Shown: in pieces, positions 9,242-15,680 of the stretch
How positions within the stretch are numbered: the first letter of the stretch is position 1
Layout of the letters: each line of letters begins with the position of its first letter
Origin: Haladaptatus salinisoli
GTDB lineage: Archaea; Halobacteriota; Halobacteria; Halobacteriales; Haladaptataceae
DNA length: 64,000 bases
Assembly: GCF_020614375.1 (NCBI RefSeq)
Contig: NZ_CP085328.1
Span: 310,001 to 374,000 of the forward strand
Direction of reading: 5' to 3'
Made by a program: the position numbers and the translations under genes
The notes under the pieces: generated by a model
Told to the model about the DNA's origin: nothing
Database searches by the model: none
The model's input: only the letters and a program-made list of their open reading frames with translations

Positions 9242-9584
9242 CGTATCGAATGAAGATCTATGGATCTCGCTTGTAGCGATTCCGCTACTCGCGACGGTTT
9301 TGAAGCTCCTGTTGCTTTACTATTGAGGCATGTCATTATCGAACCATCGTTGTGGTAGTAAAATCATATACTTATTCTCTGTCGGAATGACCGGTGTTTC
9401 TCGGTACTGTTCAATCGTTCTTTTGCAGTAATAGTGCCTAAATTATGTCGGTTATGATTATTTCATATCTTTATAATCGGGTTTAAGTCTCCAATAAACT
9501 ATGGACCTGATATTTTGACGCCAAAACAAGGTATCGGATGGTAATGCATGTATACCCCATGTCGACTACATGTAATATTCCCAT
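9242..9584. other. Intergenic region upstream of pfkB
   Basis: 343 bp, AT-rich, without a convincing ORF. It must hold the pfkB promoter on the minus strand. I could not define a GlpR operator by eye. The distal part borders the decayed polB copy. Confidence 0.5.
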
Positions 9585-10218
9585 TTTTCGAAACCCGATT
9601 CGTACTCACCAGCTCACTCGGATTAATCGCTTTACGCTCTAGTCGATCAACCTACGACGGCCATTCCACATAAACCGCCTCTGGATAACGATACTCACCG
9701 ACTTCATCGACGAACTCGAACAGGAAGTTGCCGAGAAAAACCAGCGGATCGCTAGTCTCCGTATGAAGAATCAGAATGTCGCACATGGGTTATCAGTGAT
9801 GTCATTTTCTTGTAGTTTGCATCTGTGAGAGGTCGTGAGTCAGCAGTAGGTCGATTCCTTTTTCGAGACAGTAGCGGAACTCCCGCGAGAAATCGAAGTT
9901 ATAGCAGCGATACTTACCAGGCGAGCCTCACTTACTCACTATTCGCGCTACCGAATTCACCGCCCTGAGGTCGACCACATCCACTCGGAGTACTTGCTCG
10001 GGGTTATGGCGAAAGCTCACGCGTTCATCAACGACAGTAACCCGAACAACGGCAGGATGATCACGGAGTGCAGCACGTGCTATCGAAAACTCGCCGTCAC
10101 CGTGCACCGACACGTAGATCGTCGGTGTATACGACTTATCGACTTCACACTCCACCCCCGTCTCAGTTACCGACCATCTGAGCACGTCGTCGTCGACGTA
10201 GTCGATTTTGCACACCAT
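9585..10218 (-). pseudogene. polB: Internally deleted family B DNA polymerase remnant
   Basis: The minus strand starts as an N-terminal polymerase B segment (MVCKIDYVDDDVLRWSVTE, VDERVSFRHNPEQVLRVDVV) open for 96 codons to a stop at 9928. Just after it, in decayed form, comes PGKYRCYNFDFSREFRYCLE, another N-terminal PolB motif. At 9585-9660 a piece of the far C-terminus appears (VDRLERKAINPSELV, NRVSK). Exonuclease and polymerase domains are missing, so this is an inactive deletion derivative. The intact small gene at 10223 directly upstream was probably its operon partner. Confidence 0.75.
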
Positions 10219-10222
10219 GTCC

Positions 10223-10471
10223 TCATCCTCGATCGTTCAAGTCGTCTTCTACGTGGTCAAGCCGATCCACTAAGTCGTCGATCTGGATCTGCTGTTCGAG
10301 CAATATCGAGATCAGAATCGGTGTTTCAACGAACAGAGGCTTGTGAACGGTGCTGGGATCGGTATGCAGCTGGGCATACTCGAAGAGTCGATCAAAGATC
10401 GCCTGATCAGTCGGTCGAAGCGCTCGTCGATATTCGTCCCATTCTGCCTCGATTTGGTTGGTGTGGCTCAT
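10223..10471 (-). CDS. Small haloarchaeal protein upstream of polB remnant
   Basis: 82 residues from ATG 10471 (MSHTNQIEAEWDEYRRALRP). It is helix-rich and acidic (AIFDRLFEYAQLHTD, ILISILLEQQIQIDDLVDRL), with a C-terminal leucine-rich coiled-coil-like segment. I recognise no function. It ends four bases before the start of the PolB remnant, so the pair looks like an ancestral operon. It may be drifting now that its partner is broken. Confidence 0.6.
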   Translation of the reverse strand: MSHTNQIEAEWDEYRRALRPTDQAIFDRLFEYAQLHTDPSTVHKPLFVETPILISILLEQQIQIDDLVDRLDHVEDDLNDRG

Positions 10472-10813
10472 CGCAGATAGACACGACCACCGAGATACCC
10501 TTAGGCAAGCCAGGGTCGCTTCCGAATATTCCAATAGATAAATGACTGACGTCAACAAGTCCGAACACTGTGTCCTATTGATCGCAACAGCGAAGCATGA
10601 TTCCGATCTGTATAATGGTTGGTTTGGACTGGTAACGGGTCGATTTGTACGGAACTACCGTGCCCACATATGGGCTAATCCACTCCAAAAATATCCAGCT
10701 ACCATGAGCAACTTCCACACGGTTTGGTTGCTTCCGATTCAGCCTTCCGAAAACCACGGCCTCACGATGAAAGCCGTCAGATGAGGTAGGAGAAATACAA
10801 GCGATGGTCTTTG

Positions 10814-11062
10814 CTATTCAGAGCCGTAATCAGTGAGCCGAAGGTTTCCCTCGACTTCGTAAATATGGCCTTTATTGTACAACCGTTCGATGATATCTTC
10901 GGCAGCAGGCCGCTCAAGATCTTCTTTCTCAGCCAGAACGGCATAGGCTTGCTCGTAGGTGAGTTCACCACCAGGTGGGATAGTGCTCGCGAGTGCATCA
11001 AGCGCCTCTTGCGCAAGTGGTGTGAGTGGCGACGTCTCATTTGGACCCATTCGTAATTCCAA
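10814..11062 (-). CDS. Small winged-helix-like hypothetical protein
   Basis: 82 residues, or 78 if the second in-frame ATG (11050) is used. The pattern ALDALASTIPPGGELTYEQA, then EDIIERLYNKGHIYEVEGNL, ending in RLTDYG, looks like a small winged helix with a beta wing. It is acidic with good haloarchaeal codon use. No named family was recognised. Confidence 0.6.
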   Translation of the reverse strand: MELRMGPNETSPLTPLAQEALDALASTIPPGGELTYEQAYAVLAEKEDLERPAAEDIIERLYNKGHIYEVEGNLRLTDYGSE

Positions 11063-11379
11063 ATTTGAGGACGCGATAGGTAAACCCTCGGACAGAGTCT
11101 CCTCGTGACGTTACCTAGCTCATTGTGACAAGGGGAATGAGCACACGGCGTGGGAGGATGGGTTGGGATGAGTACGGGAGCCCACGCCGCCTGCTGAGAT
11201 ACGCTGACTGCATTTTACGCATGGCACCCGACCGACAAAGACCTCAGCCAACCAGAGCGGAAGTGAAACTGAATACATGGGAGGACTCGCGGACCCGACA
11301 CTTCTCACCAACAACGCCGAGTCGAGAGCGTATCCGCCAAGGCGAATATTCTTGGGTTAGTATGCTATACTAACAATCA
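11063..11379. other. Intergenic region with a long hairpin
   Basis: No reliable gene. It holds a 9-bp inverted repeat (CGGCGTGGG at 11147-11155 and CCCACGCCG at 11182-11190, 26-base loop) and ends in the palindromic operator in front of the 11380 gene. Confidence 0.5.
11356..11374. promoter_or_regulatory. Palindromic operator, copy A
   Basis: GTTAGTATGCTATACTAAC: two 8-bp arms around a 3-bp centre, five bases before the ATG at 11380. It overlaps the expected promoter of that gene, so a dimer bound here should control it. Related 19-bp sites lie at 11815, 19641 and 23284. Confidence 0.65.
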
Positions 11380-11799
11380 ATGCCCAACAAGATCAAACGG
11401 TCTGGCGATGGCTTTGCTCTCCAGGTCACAAAGCCTGCGCGAGCCGCTGGACTCGTTGAAGAGACCGACGACGAGCCCACCCGTTTAGCAGACATCCGCG
11501 TGTTCGCATTCGACGGTCTCCTGCTCGTCGTCGACATCGACCGTATCACCGACGAGAATATCGTCGAACTCACGACCTCAGCCGCTCGCGATACAGTTTC
11601 AATTCACCGAGTTGTAAATACTTCACTCCAAATCGCAGGGAATGGCTATCAAGTCCAACTGCCAGGTGCTGCAGAGGCAGGGTTTCACGTCGGTGATCGA
11701 GCGTCCTGTACACCAGCGCCAAATCTGCTCGTGATTGCAGCGGAGGGATCTGAGCGAATCGCGGCGGATATGGTAACGATTCGGCGTGAGCAAGTGTGA
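11380..11799 (+). CDS. Probable tandem AbrB-like DNA-binding protein
   Basis: 139 residues. Two halves each start with a strand-turn-strand segment of SpoVT/AbrB type: KIKRSGDGFALQVTKPARAA at residues 4-23, and LQIAGNGYQVQLPGAAEAGF with VGDRASCTPAPNLLVIA near residues 84-119. This reading is by eye and moderately sure. The gene lies between two copies of a 19-bp palindrome, one directly upstream of the start and one 16 bp after the stop, which suggests autoregulation. The position next to replication genes would fit a plasmid copy or maintenance regulator. Confidence 0.55.
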   Translation: MPNKIKRSGDGFALQVTKPARAAGLVEETDDEPTRLADIRVFAFDGLLLVVDIDRITDENIVELTTSAARDTVSIHRVVNTSLQIAGNGYQVQLPGAAEAGFHVGDRASCTPAPNLLVIAAEGSERIAADMVTIRREQV

Positions 11800-11814
11800 A
11801 ATCGTCCGTTCTCG

Positions 11815-11833
11815 GTTAGTAGTATATACTAAG
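11815..11833. promoter_or_regulatory. Palindromic operator, copy B
   Basis: GTTAGTAGTATATACTAAG: same 19-bp length and outer bases as copy A, with 6-bp arms TTAGTA/TACTAA. It sits just after the 11380 gene. Confidence 0.5.
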
Positions 11834-12038
11834 GAATAGACGGATCCAGCCGGTCAATCGAATTGCCAATGATGACCGATCTCGAGAAAACACCCCCGCA
11901 TCGAAGTACAAATAAAACCAGTTCCATGGGAAGGGGCGTTCGAAGAATAGAGGGGGATGATGTGAATACTCAAAGTAAATGCCGAATTCCGTAGCAGTTA
12001 CACCACCCTATACCGTCTCTTCCAAGTATATAAATGGG

Positions 12039-12058
12039 CACCCCCCACTACTTCCAAC
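12039..12058 (-). repeat. ORB-like element 1
   Basis: CACCCCCCACTACTTCCAAC. The complement resembles the haloarchaeal Orc1/Cdc6-binding ORB (GGAAAC followed by a G tract). Confidence 0.5.
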
Positions 12059-12062
12059 ATAT

Positions 12063-12080
12063 GTCTGACGTACGTCAGAC
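12063..12080. repeat. Perfect 18-bp palindrome
   Basis: GTCTGACGTACGTCAGAC equals its own reverse complement over all 18 bases. It lies between ORB-like elements and is a candidate binding site for a replication regulator. Confidence 0.6.
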
Positions 12081-12124
12081 CTTCGTTTCCAACCCCAACC
12101 ATATGTTCCAAGCTTTAAGTTAGT

Positions 12125-12144
12125 CACCCCCCACCGTTTCCAAC
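12125..12144 (-). repeat. ORB-like element 2
   Basis: CACCCCCCACCGTTTCCAAC, a full-length match to the copies near cdc6. Confidence 0.6.
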
Positions 12145-12163
12145 TTACCTCAAGTTATTTGGG

Positions 12164-12229
12164 ATTCCACCACTTCGAACCCTTCCAATAATTCGAAGGG
12201 TATAAACAAGACACCCCACCGTTTCCAAC
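12164..12229. repeat. 66-bp direct repeat, left copy (ends in ORB 3)
   Basis: This copy and 13264-13329 share the order ATTCCACCA, TTCGAACC, TTCCAA, a TATAAA-like block and CACCCCACCGTTTCCAAC. Without the inserted element the two would repeat every 86 bp, so they look like iterons of the replication region. Confidence 0.7.
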
Positions 12230-12245
12230 TGCCAACCAAATAACC

Positions 12246-12253
12246 ACGTATTC
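12246..12253. repeat. 8-bp target-site duplication, left
   Basis: ACGTATTC, repeated exactly at 13260-13267 on the other side of the element. Eight-base duplications are typical of IS6-family insertion. Confidence 0.8.
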
Positions 12254-12468
12254 GGCTCTGTTGAAACCCTCAGTGGCTGATAGGAACCTCGTGCTGAATA
12301 TAGATCAAGGGCATTTCGATGCCCCGACCCGAGTGGGCGTAAGGAGAGCCTGGGACCGCCCGGCCCGACTTAGCAGACGGATCGTCTACGGTCGCGACGA
12401 AACTCCTCGCCATGCTTCCCTCGCCAGCGAAGCCTATTTGCGCGCCCCTCACCTAGTTTGCTCGGACT

Positions 12469-12915
12469 ATGGCGATCAAGCGGATGGACAACGTCCTCAT
12501 CGTGGTCGAGGACCTCGAAGCTGCAAAGGCGTTCTTCACGGAGCTCGGCATGCAGCTGGAAGGCGAGACGCGCGTCGAGGGAGAGTGGGTTGACCGCGTC
12601 GTGGGCCTCAAGAACGTCCAGAACGACATCGCCATGATGCGGACCCCCGACGGTCACGGCCGCGTCGAGCTCGCGAAATTCATCACGCCCAAGGCCACCC
12701 GCGACGGATCCGAGGAACCGGCGGTGAACACCCTGGGGATCCGCCGTATCATGTTCGCCGTCGACGACATCGACGAAGTCCTCGACCGCCTCCGCTCCCA
12801 CGGAGCCGAACTCGTGGACGAAGTCGCCCAGTATGAAGACGAGTACCGCCTCTGCTATGTACGCGGCCCCGAAGGCATCATCGTCGGGTTGGCCGAGGAG
12901 CTCGACGGAGCCTAG
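12469..12915 (+). CDS. VOC/glyoxalase superfamily protein
   Basis: 148 residues, one vicinal-oxygen-chelate domain of two beta-alpha-beta-beta-beta modules. Module one starts MDNVLIVVEDLEAAKAFFTE; module two contains IRRIMFAVDDIDEVLDRLRS and ends YVRGPEGIIVGLAEEL. Metal ligands typical of lyases in this family are plausible (E in GRVELAKF, E in the last strand), but the reaction cannot be named; dioxygenase, glyoxalase and resistance proteins all share the fold. Codon use is very GC-rich and the sequence looks bacterial. It is the sole cargo of the element around it. Confidence 0.85.
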   Translation: MAIKRMDNVLIVVEDLEAAKAFFTELGMQLEGETRVEGEWVDRVVGLKNVQNDIAMMRTPDGHGRVELAKFITPKATRDGSEEPAVNTLGIRRIMFAVDDIDEVLDRLRSHGAELVDEVAQYEDEYRLCYVRGPEGIIVGLAEELDGA

Positions 12916-13253
12916 CGGGTCGCCCTCACGCTCTTGGAGGTCACTGTTTTGAGCCCGGGCATCCCCGGAATCAGGACCAGTCGGAAACAGGGCGATTTGT
13001 CGCTGGCCCCAATCGAGAAAGACATCTTTCCCGCGACGAGCCGTTCTGGAACCCGGGTCAGCCGTTCCAGAATGGGGGGTCTTCCGGTGGGTTTAGCTGA
13101 ATGCAGGCGCTAACCTCCGCCTTACTGCGCTACTCGGCTTCCGGCCTGCGTTGCTCCTTGAGGACGAGACATTAGCGCCTGAAATTCGGTAACCGATTCG
13201 CGCTGTGTATTCAGCACGGCTCCTGAAACCTATCACCGCTTAAGGGTTTCAAC
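12916..13253. other. Non-coding 3' part of the transposon-like element
   Basis: About 340 bp with no supported gene. It holds an inverted repeat TTCTGGAAC/GTTCCAGAA (13044-13072), possibly a terminator, and a larger hairpin with 10-bp arms at 13104-13181. Confidence 0.5.
13104..13181. repeat. 78-bp hairpin with 10-bp arms
   Basis: CAGGCGCTAA at 13104-13113 pairs with TTAGCGCCTG at 13172-13181. The 58-base loop is itself GC-rich with short internal complementarity. It lies inside the mobile element, away from its ends. Confidence 0.55.
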
Positions 13254-13259
13254 AGAGCC

Positions 13260-13267
13260 ACGTATTC
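13260..13267. repeat. 8-bp target-site duplication, right
   Basis: ACGTATTC, identical to 12246-12253. Confidence 0.8.
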
Positions 13268-13329
13268 CACCATTTCGAACCTTTCCAAGACTTCGAGGTA
13301 TATAAAGAAGACACCCCACCGTTTCCAAC
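13264..13329. repeat. 66-bp direct repeat, right copy (ends in ORB 4)
   Basis: Partner of 12164-12229. Its ORB part (13312-13329) abuts the stop of the cdc6 gene. Confidence 0.7.
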
Positions 13330-14616
13330 TCACTCACCGAGCGTCATTTGTCTATCCGCCTGTTCACGGAGATTGTCTAAGTCGTCAATTTCACCGTCCT
13401 CTTCTTGTTCGAGCGCATCAATCACGGTTTCGAGTGGCGTGTCGAGCTTGTATTTATTTGGTCGGCCTCGGCCGCGCTGATCTCGATTCACGTTTTTCAG
13501 TATCCCGTTATCACACATCTCAAGTAAGTGTTCGTGCGCTCCACGTCGAGTAAGGGGGTCACGACCGAATTCCCGAGCCACCGTTTTGTAGTACTCGTAG
13601 ATGTCCCTCGTCTGTGCAGGCGTCTTTCCCTGGGCAGCGAGATTCGTTACAGCGAGCAAGACGTACTTTCGATGGGTGGTGAGCTTTCGAATACCAGTAG
13701 TCACCAGTTTTCGCTCGATAATCTCCTCAGCGTTACGGACGTGCTGCTCTTCGATGCAATCGAGATCATCCGATTCTACGGCTTCGTTCTCTGCCAGTTC
13801 GGCCGCTTTCCGCAGCAGCCGAATTGCTTGACGGGCAGAGCCACGATCACGAGATGCCAGTGCTGCACACAGTTCGATAACCCCTGTCTCAGTCGTGCCC
13901 TCATAGAACGCTTGTTCGGCTCGGCGGGACAGAATTGAAATGAGATCGCTCTGTTCGTACGCGGGAAAGTGAAGCTCGGTTTCACAGAGCGTGTCTTTGA
14001 CCCGAGCAGGAAGATCATCTCTGAAATTGAAGTCGTTGCTGATGCCGATAATACAGAGTTCAGCCTCGAGTTTGTGCATCGTTTGAGCCCGCGTGAGCTG
14101 ATAGAGGAGTTCGCTATCACTGCCGAGCGTATTCACTTCGTCAAGGACGAGGATGATGTTGTTCGCGGCCTCGTTGAGGTCATCGAAAAGCTCATCGTAG
14201 ACCTGTTCAGCGGGGTAGCCGGTCTTACTTAATTCGGGTTTATCTAGGTCGAGTGTCGTCAGTGGGTACTCGGGACTCCGTGCCTCATTGATGAGTTCGA
14301 TTGTCGACTGATACGAGGTATTTGCTGACGAGCAATTGATCTCAAGCAGATCGACGTCGATATCTTGCTCCTCTGCAGTCCCTCGCAGGTCGGGGAGAAG
14401 TGTCCGGGTCGCGACGGTTTTGCCAACACCCGAGTGTCCATAGAGAAAGATATTGTCGAGATCCCAGCCTTTCAACAGTGGTCGAAGGAGCTTCACATAC
14501 TCTTCGAGTTCCTCGTCTCGTTCTTCCAGTTTCTTGGGTTTGTATTCCGGTTTCAGGACGCTCCGATCCTTGATGATGTATTCATCGAGAAATCCATCAT
14601 CGTCAAAGTAGCCCAT
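13330..14616 (-). CDS. cdc6: Orc1/Cdc6 replication initiator
   Basis: 428 residues from ATG 14616 (MGYFDDDGFLDEYIIKDRS). It is an AAA+ ATPase with Walker A GHSGVGKT near residues 60-67, Walker B NIILVLDEVN, a sensor-1 region IIGISNDFNFRDDL, and an ORC-type arginine and helix region (DRGSARQAIRLLRKAAELAE). A C-terminal winged helix follows (TRRGAHEHLLEMCDNGILKN, QRGRGRPNKYKL). It binds ORB repeats and recruits the replicative helicase. ORB-like elements lie both upstream (14669-14933) and downstream (12039-13329). An upstream in-frame start at 14670 would add 18 residues, but those overlap an ORB. Confidence 0.92.
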   Translation of the reverse strand: MGYFDDDGFLDEYIIKDRSVLKPEYKPKKLEERDEELEEYVKLLRPLLKGWDLDNIFLYGHSGVGKTVATRTLLPDLRGTAEEQDIDVDLLEINCSSANTSYQSTIELINEARSPEYPLTTLDLDKPELSKTGYPAEQVYDELFDDLNEAANNIILVLDEVNTLGSDSELLYQLTRAQTMHKLEAELCIIGISNDFNFRDDLPARVKDTLCETELHFPAYEQSDLISILSRRAEQAFYEGTTETGVIELCAALASRDRGSARQAIRLLRKAAELAENEAVESDDLDCIEEQHVRNAEEIIERKLVTTGIRKLTTHRKYVLLAVTNLAAQGKTPAQTRDIYEYYKTVAREFGRDPLTRRGAHEHLLEMCDNGILKNVNRDQRGRGRPNKYKLDTPLETVIDALEQEEDGEIDDLDNLREQADRQMTLGE

Positions 14617-14668
14617 GTGAGTTTTACTCACGGGAAGCCATAATAAAACCACCGCTTCCAACGTTTCC

Positions 14669-14690
14669 ACCCCACACCACCGTTTCCAAA
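14669..14690 (-). repeat. ORB-like element 5
   Basis: Pattern CACCCCAC then ACCGTTTCCAAA, upstream of the cdc6 start. Confidence 0.6.
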
Positions 14691-14713
14691 TGGCCGTTTA
14701 CTTATAAAACACA

Positions 14714-14733
14714 CTCCCCCCACTGTTTCCAAC
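14714..14733 (-). repeat. ORB-like element 6
   Basis: CTCCCCCCACTGTTTCCAAC, same orientation as element 5, 25 bp further out. Confidence 0.65.
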
Positions 14734-14779
14734 TGTACCAGCAGAACAAGTGGGGGTAGTTCTATATCGGCATGTTATA

Positions 14780-14812
14780 AGGGAAAGATTTATTTATTAG
14801 TAAGTAAAATCA
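14780..14812. other. AT-rich candidate unwinding element
   Basis: Thirty-three bases almost without G or C (the centre reads GATTTATTTATTAGTAAG), placed between opposed ORB repeats. Assignment as duplex-unwinding element is inference. Confidence 0.5.
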
Positions 14813-14915
14813 TACCCGCACTAGCGGTAAACGAGAGGCTAGTGAGGGCCAGAGTTGTTGGTACGTTATCTTCTCCGTTGTTTTCCTCGATCATTGAGTC
14901 GCGTCTATTGCTGAA

Positions 14916-14933
14916 GTTGGAAACGGTGGGGTG
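14916..14933 (+). repeat. ORB-like element 7 (opposed)
   Basis: GTTGGAAACGGTGGGGTG, the inverse orientation of elements 1-6. This makes the AT-rich region the centre of an inverted ORB pair. Confidence 0.65.
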
Positions 14934-15247
14934 GGAGGGGGTTATAAAGAAACCCGTGGTTGGAAGCACCGGTACGGGTTGGTGTTCTCGTCTCTGTGAG
15001 ACCGACACTCGACTCGAAATGGTGGTTGAAATCAAACCACTGATTAAATCTCTTGAGGCAACCGACAAGCGGCTGCAGAAGTACCATATCTTGGGCACTA
15101 ACGAGAAACACGGAATTAATTTCCGCTTCCTCCAGACGTCATGTTTTCCACCACGGTGGAACGATGGGCTGAGAATCACGAAGGTAAGAACCCAGCTTAA
15201 CCAACAAACCTATTGCAATTGTTGGTTAACTAGAAGTGGCTGGAGCC

Positions 15248-15574
15248 ATGTCGTACCCCGACCCATCCCCAGGCTCGGACATCCCGACGCATATCGTCGA
15301 GGGTCTCGACGACCAATCACCAAAAACACTCCGACAAATCGCATATTACGCTGAGCAGCTCGCAGAACATCAAGAACGTGAGCAGCGACTCGCTGAATCC
15401 GAAGAAACCGAGGACGAGACGATGAATCGCCCGGACGATCTTCCAGCGGACGTTCCTTCGAAAGCTACCATCACGGTCAAAGAGATCAACGATAACCGCT
15501 ACTACTATTGGCAGTGGCGAGACGGGGACAAGATCAAGTCAAAATACAAGGGGCCAGCCAATTCTGACAGTTAA
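15248..15574 (+). CDS. DUF6788-like small protein
   Basis: 108 residues from ATG 15248. The N-terminal part is helical (SPKTLRQIAYYAEQLAEHQE), followed by an acidic linker. The C-terminal beta core KATITVKEINDNRYYYWQWR then KIKSKYKGP is a common haloarchaeal motif, which I recall as DUF6788. The function is unknown. Such genes are often near plasmid replication genes. Confidence 0.75.
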   Translation: MSYPDPSPGSDIPTHIVEGLDDQSPKTLRQIAYYAEQLAEHQEREQRLAESEETEDETMNRPDDLPADVPSKATITVKEINDNRYYYWQWRDGDKIKSKYKGPANSDS

Positions 15575-15602
15575 ACGAGAATCAGGCCAATAGCAGAATC
15601 GA

Positions 15603-15631
15603 GATTAGTAAAATCATGATTAGTAAAATCA
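15603..15631. repeat. Tandem 14-bp palindromic repeat
   Basis: GATTAGTAAAATCA occurs twice, at 15603-15616 and 15618-15631. With the preceding T it has inverted arms TGATT/AATCA. It lies 50 bp before the ATPase start and may be its operator. Confidence 0.55.
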
Positions 15632-15680
15632 CGATTTAGATAATCGCCAGGAATATCTACTTTCGTCTCGAAGTGGGTTC

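Larger units (their letters stand above)
11834..12253. other. Gene-free region with ORB-like repeats
   Basis: 420 bp without a gene. It contains several ORB-like repeats (CACCCC...GTTTCCAAC), a perfect 18-bp palindrome at 12063-12080, and short TATA-like stretches. It probably belongs to the replication control region, now cut off from cdc6 by an inserted element. Confidence 0.6.
12254..13259 (+). mobile_element. 1,006-bp transposon-like element with a glyoxalase-fold cargo
   Basis: The ends are inverted repeats. The first 17 bases (GGCTCTGTTGAAACCCT) match exactly, and similarity continues through GATAGG and CGTGCTGAAT for about 45 bases. Exact 8-bp target duplications flank it. Ends and duplication length resemble the IS6 family, but no transposase is inside; the only gene is the VOC/glyoxalase-like gene at 12469. 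The interior is far more GC-rich than the flanks, so the cargo is probably foreign. It must be moved in trans by a related transposase. It split a pair of 66-bp repeats next to cdc6. Confidence 0.75.
14617..15247. other. Predicted replication origin next to cdc6
   Basis: 630 bp without a supported gene. ORB-like repeats in opposite orientations (14669-14690 and 14714-14733 on the minus strand, 14916-14933 on the plus strand) flank an AT-rich stretch at about 14780-14812 that could be the unwinding element. This is the classic layout of a haloarchaeal Orc1-linked origin. No experiment is implied; it is read from pattern. Confidence 0.7.

Noticed and set aside
10542-10784. 80-residue plus-strand ORF
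   Set aside because: No family features, mixed composition unlike haloarchaeal proteins, and no promoter-like signal.
11125-11373. 82-residue plus-strand ORF rich in Arg and Thr
   Set aside because: Composition is typical of a chance frame. It spans a hairpin and the palindromic operator.
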